A stretch of 64,000 nt of DNA, taken from Pseudonocardia petroleophila. GTDB lineage: Bacteria > Actinomycetota > Actinomycetes > Mycobacteriales > Pseudonocardiaceae. A program made the translations under genes and the position numbers. Below, in pieces: positions 8,497 through 17,441 of this stretch. The notes beneath the pieces are model-generated. The model was not told the origin of the DNA, ran no database searches, and worked only from the letters and a program-made list of their open reading frames with translations. Each line of letters starts with the position of its first letter. Positions within the stretch are counted from its first letter, which is position 1. The stretch lies in contig NZ_CP060131.1 in NCBI RefSeq assembly GCF_014235185.1, forward strand, positions 441,501 through 505,500, written 5' to 3'.

Positions 8497-9234
8497 GTGA
8501 CCGTGACGGCGCGCGTGCTCGGGGTGCTGGCCGCGTTCGACGCCGCCCACACCGTCCTCACGCTCACCGGGATCGCCCGCCGGGCCGGGCTCCCGCTGAG
8601 CACCGCGCACCGGCTCGTCGGCGAGCTGACGCAGTGGGGCGCGCTGGAGCGCGGGGAGGACGGGCGGTACCGGATCGGGCTGCGGCTGTGGGAGGTCGGG
8701 GCGCTCGCCCCGCGGTCGGTCGGGCTGCGGGAGGCGGCGGTGCCGTTCCTGGCCGACCTGCACGAGGTGACCGGCGAGAACGTCCAGCTCGCCGTGCTCG
8801 ACGGCACCGAGGTCGTCTACGTCGACCGGATCTCCGGGCGCGGGGCCGTCAACGTGATCACGCGGGTCGGCGGGCGGCTGCCGCTGCACGCGACCGGCGT
8901 CGGCCTCGTCCTGCTCGCGCACGCCCCGCCCGAGCTGCAGGAACAGGTGCTGGCCGCGCCCCTGCGGCGCTACACCGACCGCACGATCTGCTCGCCGTCG
9001 CAGCTGCGCCGGGTGCTCGCCGACGTCCGGCGCACCGGGGTGGCGGTGAGCGACCGGCAGATCGAGCTGGTGGCGCTGTCGGTCGCGGCACCGGTGCGCG
9101 GGCCGCGCGACGAGGTGGTCGCGGCCCTGTCGGTGGTGGTGCCCGCGGACACCTCCGACGCGCGGGCCTACGTCCCGGTGGTCCGCGCCGCGGCCCGCGG
9201 CGTCTCGCGCACCCTGGCGACGCCCCCCACCTGA
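8497..9234 (+). CDS. IclR-family transcriptional regulator of the pobA-pcaHG operon
   Basis: A 245-residue IclR protein: an N-terminal winged HTH (about 5-60, LTGIARRAGLPLSTAHRLVGEL) and a C-terminal effector domain (about 75-240) containing TGENVQLAVLDGTEVVYVDR. Relatives such as PobR, PcaR and PcaU sense 4-hydroxybenzoate, protocatechuate or beta-ketoadipate. Being divergent from pobA, it is very likely the local regulator. The GTG at 8497 starts just after the palindrome, so it may also control its own gene. Effector and sign of regulation cannot be read from sequence. Confidence 0.88.
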   Translation: MTVTARVLGVLAAFDAAHTVLTLTGIARRAGLPLSTAHRLVGELTQWGALERGEDGRYRIGLRLWEVGALAPRSVGLREAAVPFLADLHEVTGENVQLAVLDGTEVVYVDRISGRGAVNVITRVGGRLPLHATGVGLVLLAHAPPELQEQVLAAPLRRYTDRTICSPSQLRRVLADVRRTGVAVSDRQIELVALSVAAPVRGPRDEVVAALSVVVPADTSDARAYVPVVRAAARGVSRTLATPPT

Positions 9235-9256
9235 CCAAGCGGGCCCGCCACCCCCA

Positions 9257-9322
9257 CCCGGCGAGTCTGCCGACGCCGTCCGGCGAGTCTGCCGACGCCG
9301 TCCGGGGTCTTGTCCGGACGCG
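9257..9322. repeat. 22-bp tandem repeat, two near-identical units plus a degenerate third
   Basis: Two adjacent 22-base units of the form CCCGGCGAGTCTGCCGACG... (9257-9278 and 9279-9300) differ only in their first base; a third, diverged unit follows to 9322. A partial reverse-strand copy (GCAAACTCGCGCTGGGT) lies near 9355-9371. The same 22-base family forms a longer array at 54345-54520. It lies between the IclR gene end and the acetamidase gene. Confidence 0.8.
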
Positions 9323-9410
9323 GTCCACGAACGGACATCACACCGCGCGCCGCCGGCAAACTCGCGCTGGGTGTTGCGGGCGGGTGTGTGAGGGGACAAC
9401 GATCACACCG

Positions 9411-10397
9411 ATGGACGTCGTGGAGTTCCGCCCCACCCCCGAGCAGTACGCGTGGACCTTCGGCGGGGTCGCGCCGAGCCACCGCATCCGACCCGGCACC
9501 GTGCTGAGGCTCTGGACGGAGGACGCCTTCTCCGGACGGCTGCAGCGCGCGACGGACGTGCCCTCGCAGGTGCTGGACATGACCCAGGTCAACCCGCAGA
9601 CCGGGCCGTTCTTCGTCGAGGGGGCGGAGCCGGGCGACACCCTCGCGATCCACATCGTCGACCTGACGCCCGCGCGGGACTGGGCGGCGTCCACGACGAT
9701 CCCGTTCTTCGGCGCGCTGACCCACCCGTACACGCTGCACGACCCGCTGCCCGAGCGGACGTGGATCTACCAGCTCGACCGGGCCGCCGGGACCGTGCGG
9801 TTCGAGTCGTCGGCGCTGACGGTGGACCTGCCGCTGGAGCCGATGCTCGGCACCGTCGGGGTGGCGCCGCCGGGGCGCGAGGTGCGGTCGAGCCTGGTGC
9901 CGGACACCTTCGGCGGCAACATGGACACCCCCGAGATGAAGCCCGGCACCACCTGCTACCTGGGCGTCAACGTCGAGGGCGCGCTGTTCTCTGTCGGCGA
10001 CGGGCACTACCGGCAGGGCGAGGGCGAGAGCTGCGGGACGGCCGTCGAGGGTGCGATGGACGTGACGCTCATCGTCGAGCTGATCAAGGGCGGCGCGCCC
10101 GCCTGGCCCCGCCTCGAGCACGACGACCACTACGCCGTCGTCGGGTCCGCGCGGCCGCTGGAGGACGCGTGGCGGGCCAGCCAGGTCGGCATGGTCGCCT
10201 GGCTCGGCGAGCTCTACGGGCTCGACCCCCTCGACGCCTACCAGCTGCTCACCCAGATCGCGCTCTCCCCGCTCGCCAACGTGTGCGACACGAACTACAG
10301 CGCCCTGACCAAGATCGAGAAGCGCCTGCTCCCCGACGCCGCCGCACACGGCGGCATGCACGCGCACCTGCGCTCCCTCGCGAAAGGACTGATCTGA
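9411..10397 (+). CDS. Acetamidase/formamidase family protein
   Basis: A 328-residue FmdA/AmdA-family hydrolase. Recognisable stretches are EGAEPGDTLAIHIVDL, TFGGNMDTPEMKPGTTCYLGVNVEGALFSVGDGHYRQGEGE (given in parts: NMDTPEM, GDGHYRQGEGE) and the Glu-rich GTAVEGAMDVTL. Members hydrolyse short amides to the acid and ammonia in the cytoplasm. It opens a three-gene operon with an SDR and an epoxide hydrolase; its stop overlaps the SDR start by one base. No nitrogen-control site was recognised upstream. The exact amide is unknown. Confidence 0.85.
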   Translation: MDVVEFRPTPEQYAWTFGGVAPSHRIRPGTVLRLWTEDAFSGRLQRATDVPSQVLDMTQVNPQTGPFFVEGAEPGDTLAIHIVDLTPARDWAASTTIPFFGALTHPYTLHDPLPERTWIYQLDRAAGTVRFESSALTVDLPLEPMLGTVGVAPPGREVRSSLVPDTFGGNMDTPEMKPGTTCYLGVNVEGALFSVGDGHYRQGEGESCGTAVEGAMDVTLIVELIKGGAPAWPRLEHDDHYAVVGSARPLEDAWRASQVGMVAWLGELYGLDPLDAYQLLTQIALSPLANVCDTNYSALTKIEKRLLPDAAAHGGMHAHLRSLAKGLI

Positions 10398-11140
10398 TGG
10401 ATCTCCAGCTGGCCGGCAAGGTCGCGCTCGTCACGGGCGGGACGAAGGGCATCGGGCGGGCGGTGGTCGAGGCGCTGCTCGCGGAGGGGGCGCAGGTCGC
10501 CTTCTGCGCGCGCAACGCCGCCGAGGTCGAGACGGCCGGCGCCGAGCTGGGGGCCACCGGCACCGCACTCGACGTGGCCGACGGCGACGCGCTCGCCGCC
10601 TGGGTCGCGGCCACCGCCGAGCGGTTCGGGCGCATCGACGTCGCCGTCGCGAACGTCAGCGCGCTCGCCATCGGGGCGGGTGAGGACAACTGGAAGGCCT
10701 CGTTCGAGGTCGACCTCATGCACACGGTGCGGCTGTCCGAGGCCGTGCTGCCGCACCTCACCGAGACGAAGGGGTCGATCGTCGCGATCTCCTCGGTCTC
10801 CGGGCGCGAGATCGACTTCGCCAAGGACGCCTACGGCACCATGAAGGCCGCGGTGGTCCACTACGTCGCCGGGCTGGCCCTCGAGCACGCCGCCGCCGGC
10901 GTCCGCGCCAACTGCGTCTCCCCCGGCAACACCTACTTCCCGGGCGGCGTGTGGGAGGGCATCGAGGGCGGCAACCCCGAGCTGTTCGCCACCGCGATGG
11001 GCCTCAACCCGACGGGGCGCATGGCCACCGCCGAGGAGATCGCCTACGCCGTCACGATGCTCGCGAGCCCGCGCGCGTCGTTCATCACCGGCACCAACCT
11101 CGTCGTCGACGGTGCCCTCACCCGCGGGGTCCAGTTCTAG
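10397..11140 (+). CDS. Short-chain dehydrogenase/reductase
   Basis: A 247-residue SDR with TGGTKGIG for cofactor, AISSVSG for the catalytic Ser and YGTMK for the Tyr/Lys pair. The usual NNAG motif is replaced by ANVSA. The ARN after strand 2 suggests NADP. ATG 10397 overlaps the acetamidase stop (TGATG), and the epoxide hydrolase gene starts two bases after its stop, so all three are probably co-translated. The substrate is unknown; context suggests a step in breakdown of an amide- or epoxide-bearing compound. Confidence 0.85.
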   Translation: MDLQLAGKVALVTGGTKGIGRAVVEALLAEGAQVAFCARNAAEVETAGAELGATGTALDVADGDALAAWVAATAERFGRIDVAVANVSALAIGAGEDNWKASFEVDLMHTVRLSEAVLPHLTETKGSIVAISSVSGREIDFAKDAYGTMKAAVVHYVAGLALEHAAAGVRANCVSPGNTYFPGGVWEGIEGGNPELFATAMGLNPTGRMATAEEIAYAVTMLASPRASFITGTNLVVDGALTRGVQF

Positions 11141-11142
11141 CC

Positions 11143-12276
11143 ATGCGCGAGTTCCACGTCGACATCCCGCAGGCCGACCTCGACGACCTGCGCGACCGCA
11201 TCGCCCGCACCCGCTGGCCCGAGGCGTCGACGGTGGACGGGTGGACGCAGGGCGTGCCGCTGGACTACGCCCGCGAGCTCGTCGAGCACTGGAGCGGCGT
11301 CTACGACTGGCGGCGCTGCGAGGCCGAGCTCAACGCGCTGCCGCAGTTCCGCACACCGCTCGACGGCGGGGGCGACGACTCCGTCCAGATCCACTTCCTG
11401 CACGTCCGCAGCAGGCACGAGAACGCGATGCCGCTGCTGCTCACCCACGGCTGGCCCGGTTCGGTCGTCGAGTTCCTCGACGTCGTCGACGACCTGACCG
11501 ACCCGCCGGACCCGCGCGACGCGTTCCACCTCGTCATCCCCTCGTTGCCCGGGTACGGGTTCAGCGACAAGCCGGCGACGTCGGGGTGGGGCGTCGAGCG
11601 CATCGCCACGGCGTGGGCGCAGCTCATGGACCGCCTCGGCTACGACCGCTACGCGGCGCAGGGCGGCGACTGGGGGTCGATGATCACCTCGGCGCTGGGC
11701 ACCGGGATGCCCGAGGCCGTCATCGGCATCCACATCACGCTCCCGCTGGCCCAGCGCCCGCCCGAGGGGGAGGTGCCGCCGCTGACGAAGGCCGAGGAGG
11801 CCGCGCTCACCGACCGGCGCTACTTCGAGACCCACCGCGCCGGCTACTCCGCCATCCAGGCGACGCGGCCGCAGACCCTGGGCTACGGCCTGCTCGACTC
11901 ACCGGTCGCCCAGTGCATGTGGATCGTGGAGAAGTTCTGGGACTGGACCGACTCCGCCGGCCCGCCGGAGAACGTGATCCCGCGCGACCGGATGCTCGAC
12001 GACGTGATGCTCTACTGGCTGACCGGCACCGCGGCGTCCTCGGCGCGGCTGTACTGGGAGAGCTACAAGCGCCGCAGGCTCGACCCGGTCGAGGTGCCCA
12101 CCGGCATCACCCTGTTCCCCAAGGAGCTGTGGCGGCTGCCGCGCTCGTGGCTGGCCCGGCGCTACACCGACATCCGGCACTTCCACCAGCCCGAGGTCGG
12201 CGGGCACTTCCCGTCGATGGAGCAGCCGGAGATCTTCGTCGACGAGCTGAGGGCGTTCTTCGGGACGCTGCGGTAG
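11143..12276 (+). CDS. Epoxide hydrolase (EHN domain plus alpha/beta hydrolase)
   Basis: A 377-residue protein. The N-terminal EHN domain (about 1-95, FHVDIPQADLDDLRDRIART) is followed by an alpha/beta-hydrolase core with oxyanion motif HGWPGS, nucleophile Asp176 in GGDWGS and a catalytic His in VGGHFPSMEQPE. Microsomal-type epoxide hydrolases with this layout open epoxides to diols by way of an Asp ester. It is the last gene of the acetamidase-SDR operon and converges on the FIST gene with a four-base gap. Confidence 0.9.
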   Translation: MREFHVDIPQADLDDLRDRIARTRWPEASTVDGWTQGVPLDYARELVEHWSGVYDWRRCEAELNALPQFRTPLDGGGDDSVQIHFLHVRSRHENAMPLLLTHGWPGSVVEFLDVVDDLTDPPDPRDAFHLVIPSLPGYGFSDKPATSGWGVERIATAWAQLMDRLGYDRYAAQGGDWGSMITSALGTGMPEAVIGIHITLPLAQRPPEGEVPPLTKAEEAALTDRRYFETHRAGYSAIQATRPQTLGYGLLDSPVAQCMWIVEKFWDWTDSAGPPENVIPRDRMLDDVMLYWLTGTAASSARLYWESYKRRRLDPVEVPTGITLFPKELWRLPRSWLARRYTDIRHFHQPEVGGHFPSMEQPEIFVDELRAFFGTLR

Positions 12277-12280
12277 CCCG

Positions 12281-13441
12281 CTACCGGAACGTCAGCACCG
12301 ACGCGGTGAAGCCGTGCAGGTGGTTGCGGCCGCCGACCGGACCGATCTCCCCGGCGGCGAAGAACCCGGCGACCCCCGCCTCGCCCAGCACGCGGCGCAG
12401 CAGCGCCGGGTCGTGGTCGGCGGAGTCGAACATGGTCGTGCCGCGGCCGTTGCAGGAGAACAGCAGCGCGCCGGCGGCCGGCTCGGCCCCGAGGAGCTCC
12501 ACGAGGTCCTCCCCCGCCCCGGTCGCGTCGCGCACCTGGAACCGCACCGTCTGCCCCACCTCGACGAGCTCGCCGACGGCGACCGCCCCCGCCGACTCGT
12601 CGACGCCGGTGACGCCGCGGATCAGGAAGTCGCCGCGGCCGTGGTCGTCGGCGTACTCGTTGATCGCGATGCCCACGTGCAGCCCCCGCCCGGCCAGCTC
12701 CTGCTCGGCGGGCGGCAGCGCGGACACGATCTCGGCGAGGCGCCGGTAGGCGGGTGAGCCGGCCAGTTCGAGCAGGACGTTGCGCTCGGCGCGCGTCACG
12801 ACCATCGCGGGCCCGATCGGACGGCAGCCCTGGCTGACGACGGTGCGCACGCCCGCGTCGCCGCCGAGGACCACGCCGACGCCGCCGCGGTCGTGGACCT
12901 CGCCGTCGAGGAACAGCCGGTTGGCCCCCGGCCCGCCCGGCGCCCCGGTGAGCCCGCCGACGATCGGGAACCCGGGCAGTGCCGCGTTGCCGTGCTGCAG
13001 GAACCCGCTGACCGGGAACGAGTACGGGTCGACGACGACCGCGGCCACCTTGTCGTCGGAGCGCGGGGTGGGCAGCCCGGCGATCCGCACGCCGCCCTCG
13101 GCCTGCTCCGCGGTGAGCCGGACGGGGCGGACCGTGGCGCCGGGCAGCACGGCCGCCCAGACCGCGACGGCCGGCCCGTGCTCGACGCCGCGACCGTCGC
13201 CGATGACCCCGCCGGAGGTGCCCCCGACGCTGGTCCGGGCCCCGGCGAGGGTCATCGCCCGGCGCCCGGCGGCCTCGACCGCGTCGCCGCCGAGCCGCCC
13301 GGGCGCGACGAAGACCCAGACGAGGTCGGGGACCGCGCCGTCGAGCGGGGCCAGTGCCTGCGCGACGGCGACCTCCGCCGCACCCTCCAGGTCCGGGCCC
13401 ACCGCGAGGCCGTCCCCGAACCGCCGTCCCGCGCGCGTCAT
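12281..13441 (-). CDS. FIST domain protein (FIST-N plus FIST-C)
   Basis: A 386-residue protein covering FIST-N (about 20-210) and FIST-C (about 215-360). Typical stretches are VGGTSGGVIG, PIVGGLTGAPG and, at the C-terminus, LFSCNGRGTTMF followed by FFAAGEIGPVGGRNHLHGFTAS. FIST domains are predicted small-ligand (amino acid) sensors, usually fused to signalling modules. Here the domain stands alone with no kinase, GGDEF or HTH part. ATG 13441 is used. Confidence 0.85.
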   Translation of the reverse strand: MTRAGRRFGDGLAVGPDLEGAAEVAVAQALAPLDGAVPDLVWVFVAPGRLGGDAVEAAGRRAMTLAGARTSVGGTSGGVIGDGRGVEHGPAVAVWAAVLPGATVRPVRLTAEQAEGGVRIAGLPTPRSDDKVAAVVVDPYSFPVSGFLQHGNAALPGFPIVGGLTGAPGGPGANRLFLDGEVHDRGGVGVVLGGDAGVRTVVSQGCRPIGPAMVVTRAERNVLLELAGSPAYRRLAEIVSALPPAEQELAGRGLHVGIAINEYADDHGRGDFLIRGVTGVDESAGAVAVGELVEVGQTVRFQVRDATGAGEDLVELLGAEPAAGALLFSCNGRGTTMFDSADHDPALLRRVLGEAGVAGFFAAGEIGPVGGRNHLHGFTASVLTFR

Positions 13442-13585
13442 GCACCCATCGTCACAGACGCGGGGCCGGTCCACCCGTTCCGAGCGGTGGACGGCCGTCG
13501 CACGCCGCGTGCGGCGTCACCACCGCACGGCCGACCGGACCCCTTAACGCTAGTCACTGGCAGAAAAGAATTGATGGCTGAAACG

Positions 13586-13900
13586 TCAGAAGGGCGGTTT
13601 CCCGCGCAGTCGGCCGGGCCGCGGCCACATTCGCGCGAACGCGATCCCGACCACGTTCGCGGGACCCAGGGAACGCGAATCCGTGGAGCCGTCGGGGTTG
13701 TCCCCGAGCACCCACCAGCCGTCACCCTCCGGCCGCTCCGCGCGCTTCACGGAGAGCTGCTGCGGCCGTGCTGACCAGCGGACGAGCACCACATCACCCG
13801 GGGAAGGCGCCGCGCCGAACCGGACCAGCAGGACGTCGCCGTCGCGGACCGTCGGGGACATCGACGGCCCCCGCACCGCCACCCGTCGCCACCGCACCAC
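13586..13900 (-). CDS. sodX: Nickel superoxide dismutase maturation protease (S26 family)
   Basis: A 104-residue S26 (signal peptidase I-like) protease without a membrane segment. The Ser nucleophile is Ser13 in RGPSMSPTVRDGD, and the general-base Lys is in LSVKRAERP; GDNPDGSTDSR is the conserved C-terminal box. SodX removes the SodN leader so that the nickel hook is exposed. It is divergent from sodN with an 80-bp gap. The RBS GAGGAG precedes GTG 13900. About 45 bases downstream of its stop the DNA is unusually AT-rich for this genome. Confidence 0.88.
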   Translation of the reverse strand: MVRWRRVAVRGPSMSPTVRDGDVLLVRFGAAPSPGDVVLVRWSARPQQLSVKRAERPEGDGWWVLGDNPDGSTDSRSLGPANVVGIAFARMWPRPGRLRGKPPF

Positions 13901-13980
13901 GCATATCTCCTCGCCGTTGCGGGAACGTCCCGGGAGTAGGGTGACAGAACGAGATCGATCATCGAACCAGGAAGGACCCC

Positions 13981-14391
13981 ATGCGGATGCTGTCCCGTAT
14001 TCTCCGCCCGCGGCTGGAGGCCACCGCGCACTGCGACCTCCCGTGTGGCGTGTACGACCCGGCCCAGGCGCGCATCGAGGCCGAGTCCGTGAAGGCCATC
14101 CAGGAGAAGTACCAGGGCAACGACGACCCCGCCTTCCGTGCGCGGGCCATCGACATCAAGGAGCAGCGCTCCGACCTGGTCAAGCACCACCTCTGGGTGC
14201 TGTGGACCGACTACTTCAAGCCGCCGCACTTCGAGAAGTACCCGGAGCTGCACGAGCTGTTCAACAAGGCCACCAAGGCCGCGGGTGCCTCGGGCACCAA
14301 GGCGTCGAACGACCCGGCCTCCGGCCAGGAGCTCCTCGACCTGATCGCCCAGATCGACAAGATCTTCTGGGAGACCAAGCAGGCTGCCTGA
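13981..14391 (+). CDS. sodN: Nickel superoxide dismutase
   Basis: A 136-residue precursor. A 16-residue leader ending LEATA precedes the nickel hook HCDLPCGVYDP (His17, Cys18 and Cys22 of the precursor; His1, Cys2 and Cys6 once cleaved). The rest is the four-helix bundle of the homohexamer. It dismutates superoxide to H2O2 and O2 in the cytoplasm. SodX, encoded divergently, should do the cleavage. The RBS AGGAAGG lies just before the ATG, and a strong terminator hairpin follows the stop. Confidence 0.96.
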   Translation: MRMLSRILRPRLEATAHCDLPCGVYDPAQARIEAESVKAIQEKYQGNDDPAFRARAIDIKEQRSDLVKHHLWVLWTDYFKPPHFEKYPELHELFNKATKAAGASGTKASNDPASGQELLDLIAQIDKIFWETKQAA

Positions 14392-14406
14392 TCCAGGGCG
14401 CGGCGG

Positions 14407-14446
14407 ACGGCGCCGACCGGAGGGGACACCCTCCGGTCGGCGCCGT
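14407..14446 (+). terminator. Intrinsic terminator after sodN
   Basis: A perfect 18-bp stem (14407-14424 pairing with 14429-14446) closed by a GACA loop, 15 bases after the sodN stop. There is no long T run, as is common for hairpin terminators in high-GC actinobacteria. It also separates sodN from the convergent hydrolase gene. Confidence 0.85.
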
Positions 14447-14470
14447 TCGTCGTCCCCGGGTGTCGTGCGC

Positions 14471-15229
14471 TCAGCCCGACACGGGCACGCACTCGGCGAG
14501 CAGGTCGACGACGTCGCGCCAGGCCCGCTCGGCGTGCCGCGCGTGGTAGCCGACGCCGGGCAGGACCGTCTGGCCGTACGTGCCGTCGGGCCGCAGCGAT
14601 CCGTCCGGGTCGGTGGGCGGGTGGTGGAAGGCGTGCTCGGCCCCGCCGTAGACCGTGATGCGCCAGTCGACCCCCGCGCCCTGCATCTCGGCCGCGAACG
14701 CGTCGCGCTGCGCGGCCGGCTGGATCGGGTCCTGCGACCCCACCCCGGCCCACACCGGGCAGCCGATGCGCGCCGCCTCGCCGGGCCGGCCCGTGATCAG
14801 CCCGTTGACCGTCCCGATCGCGCGCAGCCCGACGCCGGCGCGCCCGAGCTCCAGCGCGATCGCGCCCCCCGTGCCGTAGCCGACGGCGGCGATCCGGTCG
14901 GGATCGGTCCGGGGCTCGGCGCACAGCACGTCGAGGGCGGCGCGGCCGACGCCCCGCATCCGGTCGGGATCGGCGAGCAGCGGCCGGCACCGCGCCAGCA
15001 TCTCCTCGGGATCGGCGAACCACCGGCCGCCGTGGATGTCGAAGGCCAGCGCGACGTAGCCGAGCTCGGCGAGCGCGTCCGCCCGGTAGCGCTGGAAGTC
15101 GTTGAGTCCCGGGCCCTCCGGCCCGATCAGGACCGCGGGCCTGCGGTCGGCCCCGGAGGGCAGGGCGAGGTGCCCGATCATCGTGAGCCCGTCGGCGGGA
15201 TACTCGACCGTGCGCGTCGTGACCGTCAT
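14471..15229 (-). CDS. Dienelactone hydrolase-family protein lacking the usual nucleophile
   Basis: A 252-residue alpha/beta-hydrolase of the dienelactone hydrolase type. The acid (GVGSQDPIQP) and His (GGAEHAFHHPP) are in place, but the elbow reads VGYGTGG where active relatives have GYCFGG, so the nucleophile position (residue 119) is Gly. It may have lost hydrolysis, use another residue, or serve as a binding protein. A TAGCGT box lies eight bases before ATG 15229. It converges on sodN across the shared terminator. Confidence 0.75.
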   Translation of the reverse strand: MTVTTRTVEYPADGLTMIGHLALPSGADRRPAVLIGPEGPGLNDFQRYRADALAELGYVALAFDIHGGRWFADPEEMLARCRPLLADPDRMRGVGRAALDVLCAEPRTDPDRIAAVGYGTGGAIALELGRAGVGLRAIGTVNGLITGRPGEAARIGCPVWAGVGSQDPIQPAAQRDAFAAEMQGAGVDWRITVYGGAEHAFHHPPTDPDGSLRPDGTYGQTVLPGVGYHARHAERAWRDVVDLLAECVPVSG

Positions 15230-15314
15230 GCGGTCGGACGCTAGGGGCCGTCGAGGGTCGCGGAGCCGGTGTTCACCACCGGCGGAACGCGGGACCGGGT
15301 GGGAGGAGACGCGG

Positions 15315-15794
15315 ATGGGTGCGGCCGACGTGCGGCTGGACGACGAGCGCACGCAGCTCGACGCGTTCGTCGAGGAGTACCGGGCCGCGGTCGAGGCGAC
15401 CCTGGACGGGCTCACCGAGGAGCAGGCCCGCCGCCGCCTCGTCCCGTCGTCGACGACGCTGCTCGGCCTGCTCGCGCACCTCACGTGGATGCAGCGGGTG
15501 TGGTTCGAGGAGTGCGTCGGCGGCACCTCCCGCCGCGCGCTCGGTCTGGTGTCGAGCCCGGAGGAGTCCTTCCGGCTCACCGACGACGACACGGTCGCCT
15601 CGGTGCTGGCCGCCCACCGGGCGGCCTGCGCGACGGCCCGGGCGGCGGTGGCCGACCTGGCGCTGGACGACGTCGTGACCGGGCACCGGTCCGGGCCGCG
15701 CACGCTGCGCTGGGTGTACCTGCAGGTCCTGCGCGAGCTGGCCCACCACTGCGGGCACGCCGACATCCTGCGCGAGCAGGTGCTCGCTCACTGA
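15315..15794 (+). CDS. DinB-family (DUF664-like) four-helix protein
   Basis: A 159-residue DinB/YfiT-like protein. The three His positions of the metal site are visible: LLAHLTW in helix 2 and ELAHHCGHADILRE in helix 4. Relatives include mycothiol- and bacillithiol-dependent transferases. A mycothiol role is plausible in an actinobacterium but not shown. The start ATG 15315 has a strong RBS (GGGAGGAG). Its end overlaps the convergent YjbR-type gene by seven bases. Confidence 0.8.
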   Translation: MGAADVRLDDERTQLDAFVEEYRAAVEATLDGLTEEQARRRLVPSSTTLLGLLAHLTWMQRVWFEECVGGTSRRALGLVSSPEESFRLTDDDTVASVLAAHRAACATARAAVADLALDDVVTGHRSGPRTLRWVYLQVLRELAHHCGHADILREQVLAH

Positions 15795-16180
15795 GACCCG
15801 GCCCGCACCCGCTCGGCCAGTGCGCGCGGGGCGAGCAGGCAGAAGCTGTCGGTCAGCAGCTCGACCAGCTCCTCGTGGTCGACGTCTGGGGCCAGCACCA
15901 CGCCCACGACGGCCGACCCCCACGGCGCGGCGAAGAACGGCGGGCCGACGTGGTGCAGCGCCGCGAGCTCGGGGCCGGAGGAGGAGAACGTCAGGACAAC
16001 CGCGGGCCCGTCGGTGCCCGCCGCGCGGGCGTAGGCGGGCGGGCGGCCGGCGTCGATCGGGAGCAGGTGGGCGAAGGTCCTCTTCCGGATCCGCCACCGG
16101 ACGCCGTGCCACGCCCGCTCCTCGTACGCCTCGGGCAGGCGCGCGCAGATCGCCCGCACCGGCCCGAGGTACTCCTGCAC
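15788..16180 (-). CDS. MmcQ/YjbR-family DNA-binding-fold protein
   Basis: A 130-residue protein with the YjbR/MmcQ pattern: AWHGVRWRIRKRTFAHL near the N-terminus, VLTFSSSGPELAAL in the middle and GSAVVGVVLAPDVDHEELVELL near the end. The family has a CyaY-like fold and no firm function. GTG 16180 starts one base after the cinA stop, so it may be co-transcribed as the last gene of a patatin-cinA-yjbR run. Confidence 0.75.
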   Translation of the reverse strand: MQEYLGPVRAICARLPEAYEERAWHGVRWRIRKRTFAHLLPIDAGRPPAYARAAGTDGPAVVLTFSSSGPELAALHHVGPPFFAAPWGSAVVGVVLAPDVDHEELVELLTDSFCLLAPRALAERVRAGSQ

Positions 16181-16181
16181 C

Positions 16182-17441
16182 TCAGCCCCGTACGGCCCGC
16201 AGCAGCAGGTGCATCGCGGTGTCGGTGGAGCGTTCGCGCACGTCGGAGCGGCTGCCGGGCAGGCGGGGGTCGCGGGCGAGCACCAGGCCGTCGGCGGTGG
16301 TGACGCAGAAGCAGACGTAGCCGACGGGCTTGGCGTCGGTGCCGCCGTCCGGCCCCGCGACGCCGGTGATCCCGACGCCGACGTCGGCGCCGAACCGCTC
16401 GCGCGCGCCGTCGGCCAGGGCGCGGGCGACCTCCGGCGACACCGCGCCGCGCGCCTCGATGAGGTCGGCGGGCACGCCGAGCAGCGCGGTCTTCGCCGCG
16501 TTCGAGTACGCCACGACGCCGCCGTCGACGTAGGCGCTGGACCCGGCCCGGTCGATCAGCCGCGACGCCAGCATCCCGCCGGTGCAGGACTCCCCCGTCG
16601 CCACGGTCCAGCCCTTGTCGCGCAGCCCGGCGGCGACCAGCGCGTCGGTGCTCGTGCCGTCGGCGCTGACGAGGTGCCGCTCGTGCGCGGCGATCAGGGC
16701 GTCGGCCAGCGCGTCGGTGGACACCCCCGGCTCGGGCCGCAGGTCGACCTCCAGCTCGGAGCGGCGCAGGCAGGTGGTGACCTCGATGCCGGTCGTGTCG
16801 AGGTCGCGCAGGGTGGCCGCGATCTCCGACTCGGGCAGCCCGAAGTAGCGCAGCGACCGCGACCGCGCCGCCGGCACCCCGGCCAGCAGCTCGGCGACGG
16901 GGGCCGCGGCGAGCGCGGCGGGCCACATCCCCTGCAGCTCCCGCGGCGGCCCCGGCAGCACGACGACGACCGGCCCGTCCGGCACCGTGACGACCAGCCC
17001 CGGCGCGGTGCCGACGGGGGCGAGCGCGGTCGCCCCGCGCGGCACCATGGCCTGCTTGCGGTTGGCCTCCTCCAGCGCGGGCCCGTCGAACCCGGTGCGC
17101 CGGGCCCACGCCGCGAGGATCCCGGCGATGTGCGCGCGCATCGGCTCGTCGAGCTCCAGGGGGACGCCGGCGAAGGAGGCGACGACCTCGGCCGTCAGGT
17201 CGTCGGCGGTGGGGCCGAGCCCGCCGCTGGTGACGACCAGCGCCGCACCCCGGACGAACTCCAGCGCGTCGGCGAGGTCGGCCGGACGGTCGCCGACGAC
17301 CAGCACGTGCGACACCTCGAACCCCAGCTCGCCGAGGTGCTCGGCGACCCACGGGCCGTTCCTGTCCGAGATCGCCCCGGTGAGCAGCTCGCTCCCGGTG
17401 ACGACGACCGCGGCCCGCGGCCGACCCACTGATCCACTCAT
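16182..17441 (-). CDS. cinA: CinA-family protein (MoCF-like domain plus nicotinamide-nucleotide amidase domain)
   Basis: A 419-residue full-length CinA. The N-terminal MoCF/molybdopterin-binding-like domain (about 10-175) has TGSELLTGAISDRNG and SGGLGPTADDLT. The C-terminal CinA domain (about 255-415) has TGESCTGGMLASRL and GVGITGVAGPDGGT, the PncC-type NMN deamidase core. It would recycle NMN to nicotinate mononucleotide. A TAGCGT box lies seven bases before ATG 17441, although the start also overlaps the patatin stop by four bases. Confidence 0.92.
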   Translation of the reverse strand: MSGSVGRPRAAVVVTGSELLTGAISDRNGPWVAEHLGELGFEVSHVLVVGDRPADLADALEFVRGAALVVTSGGLGPTADDLTAEVVASFAGVPLELDEPMRAHIAGILAAWARRTGFDGPALEEANRKQAMVPRGATALAPVGTAPGLVVTVPDGPVVVVLPGPPRELQGMWPAALAAAPVAELLAGVPAARSRSLRYFGLPESEIAATLRDLDTTGIEVTTCLRRSELEVDLRPEPGVSTDALADALIAAHERHLVSADGTSTDALVAAGLRDKGWTVATGESCTGGMLASRLIDRAGSSAYVDGGVVAYSNAAKTALLGVPADLIEARGAVSPEVARALADGARERFGADVGVGITGVAGPDGGTDAKPVGYVCFCVTTADGLVLARDPRLPGSRSDVRERSTDTAMHLLLRAVRG

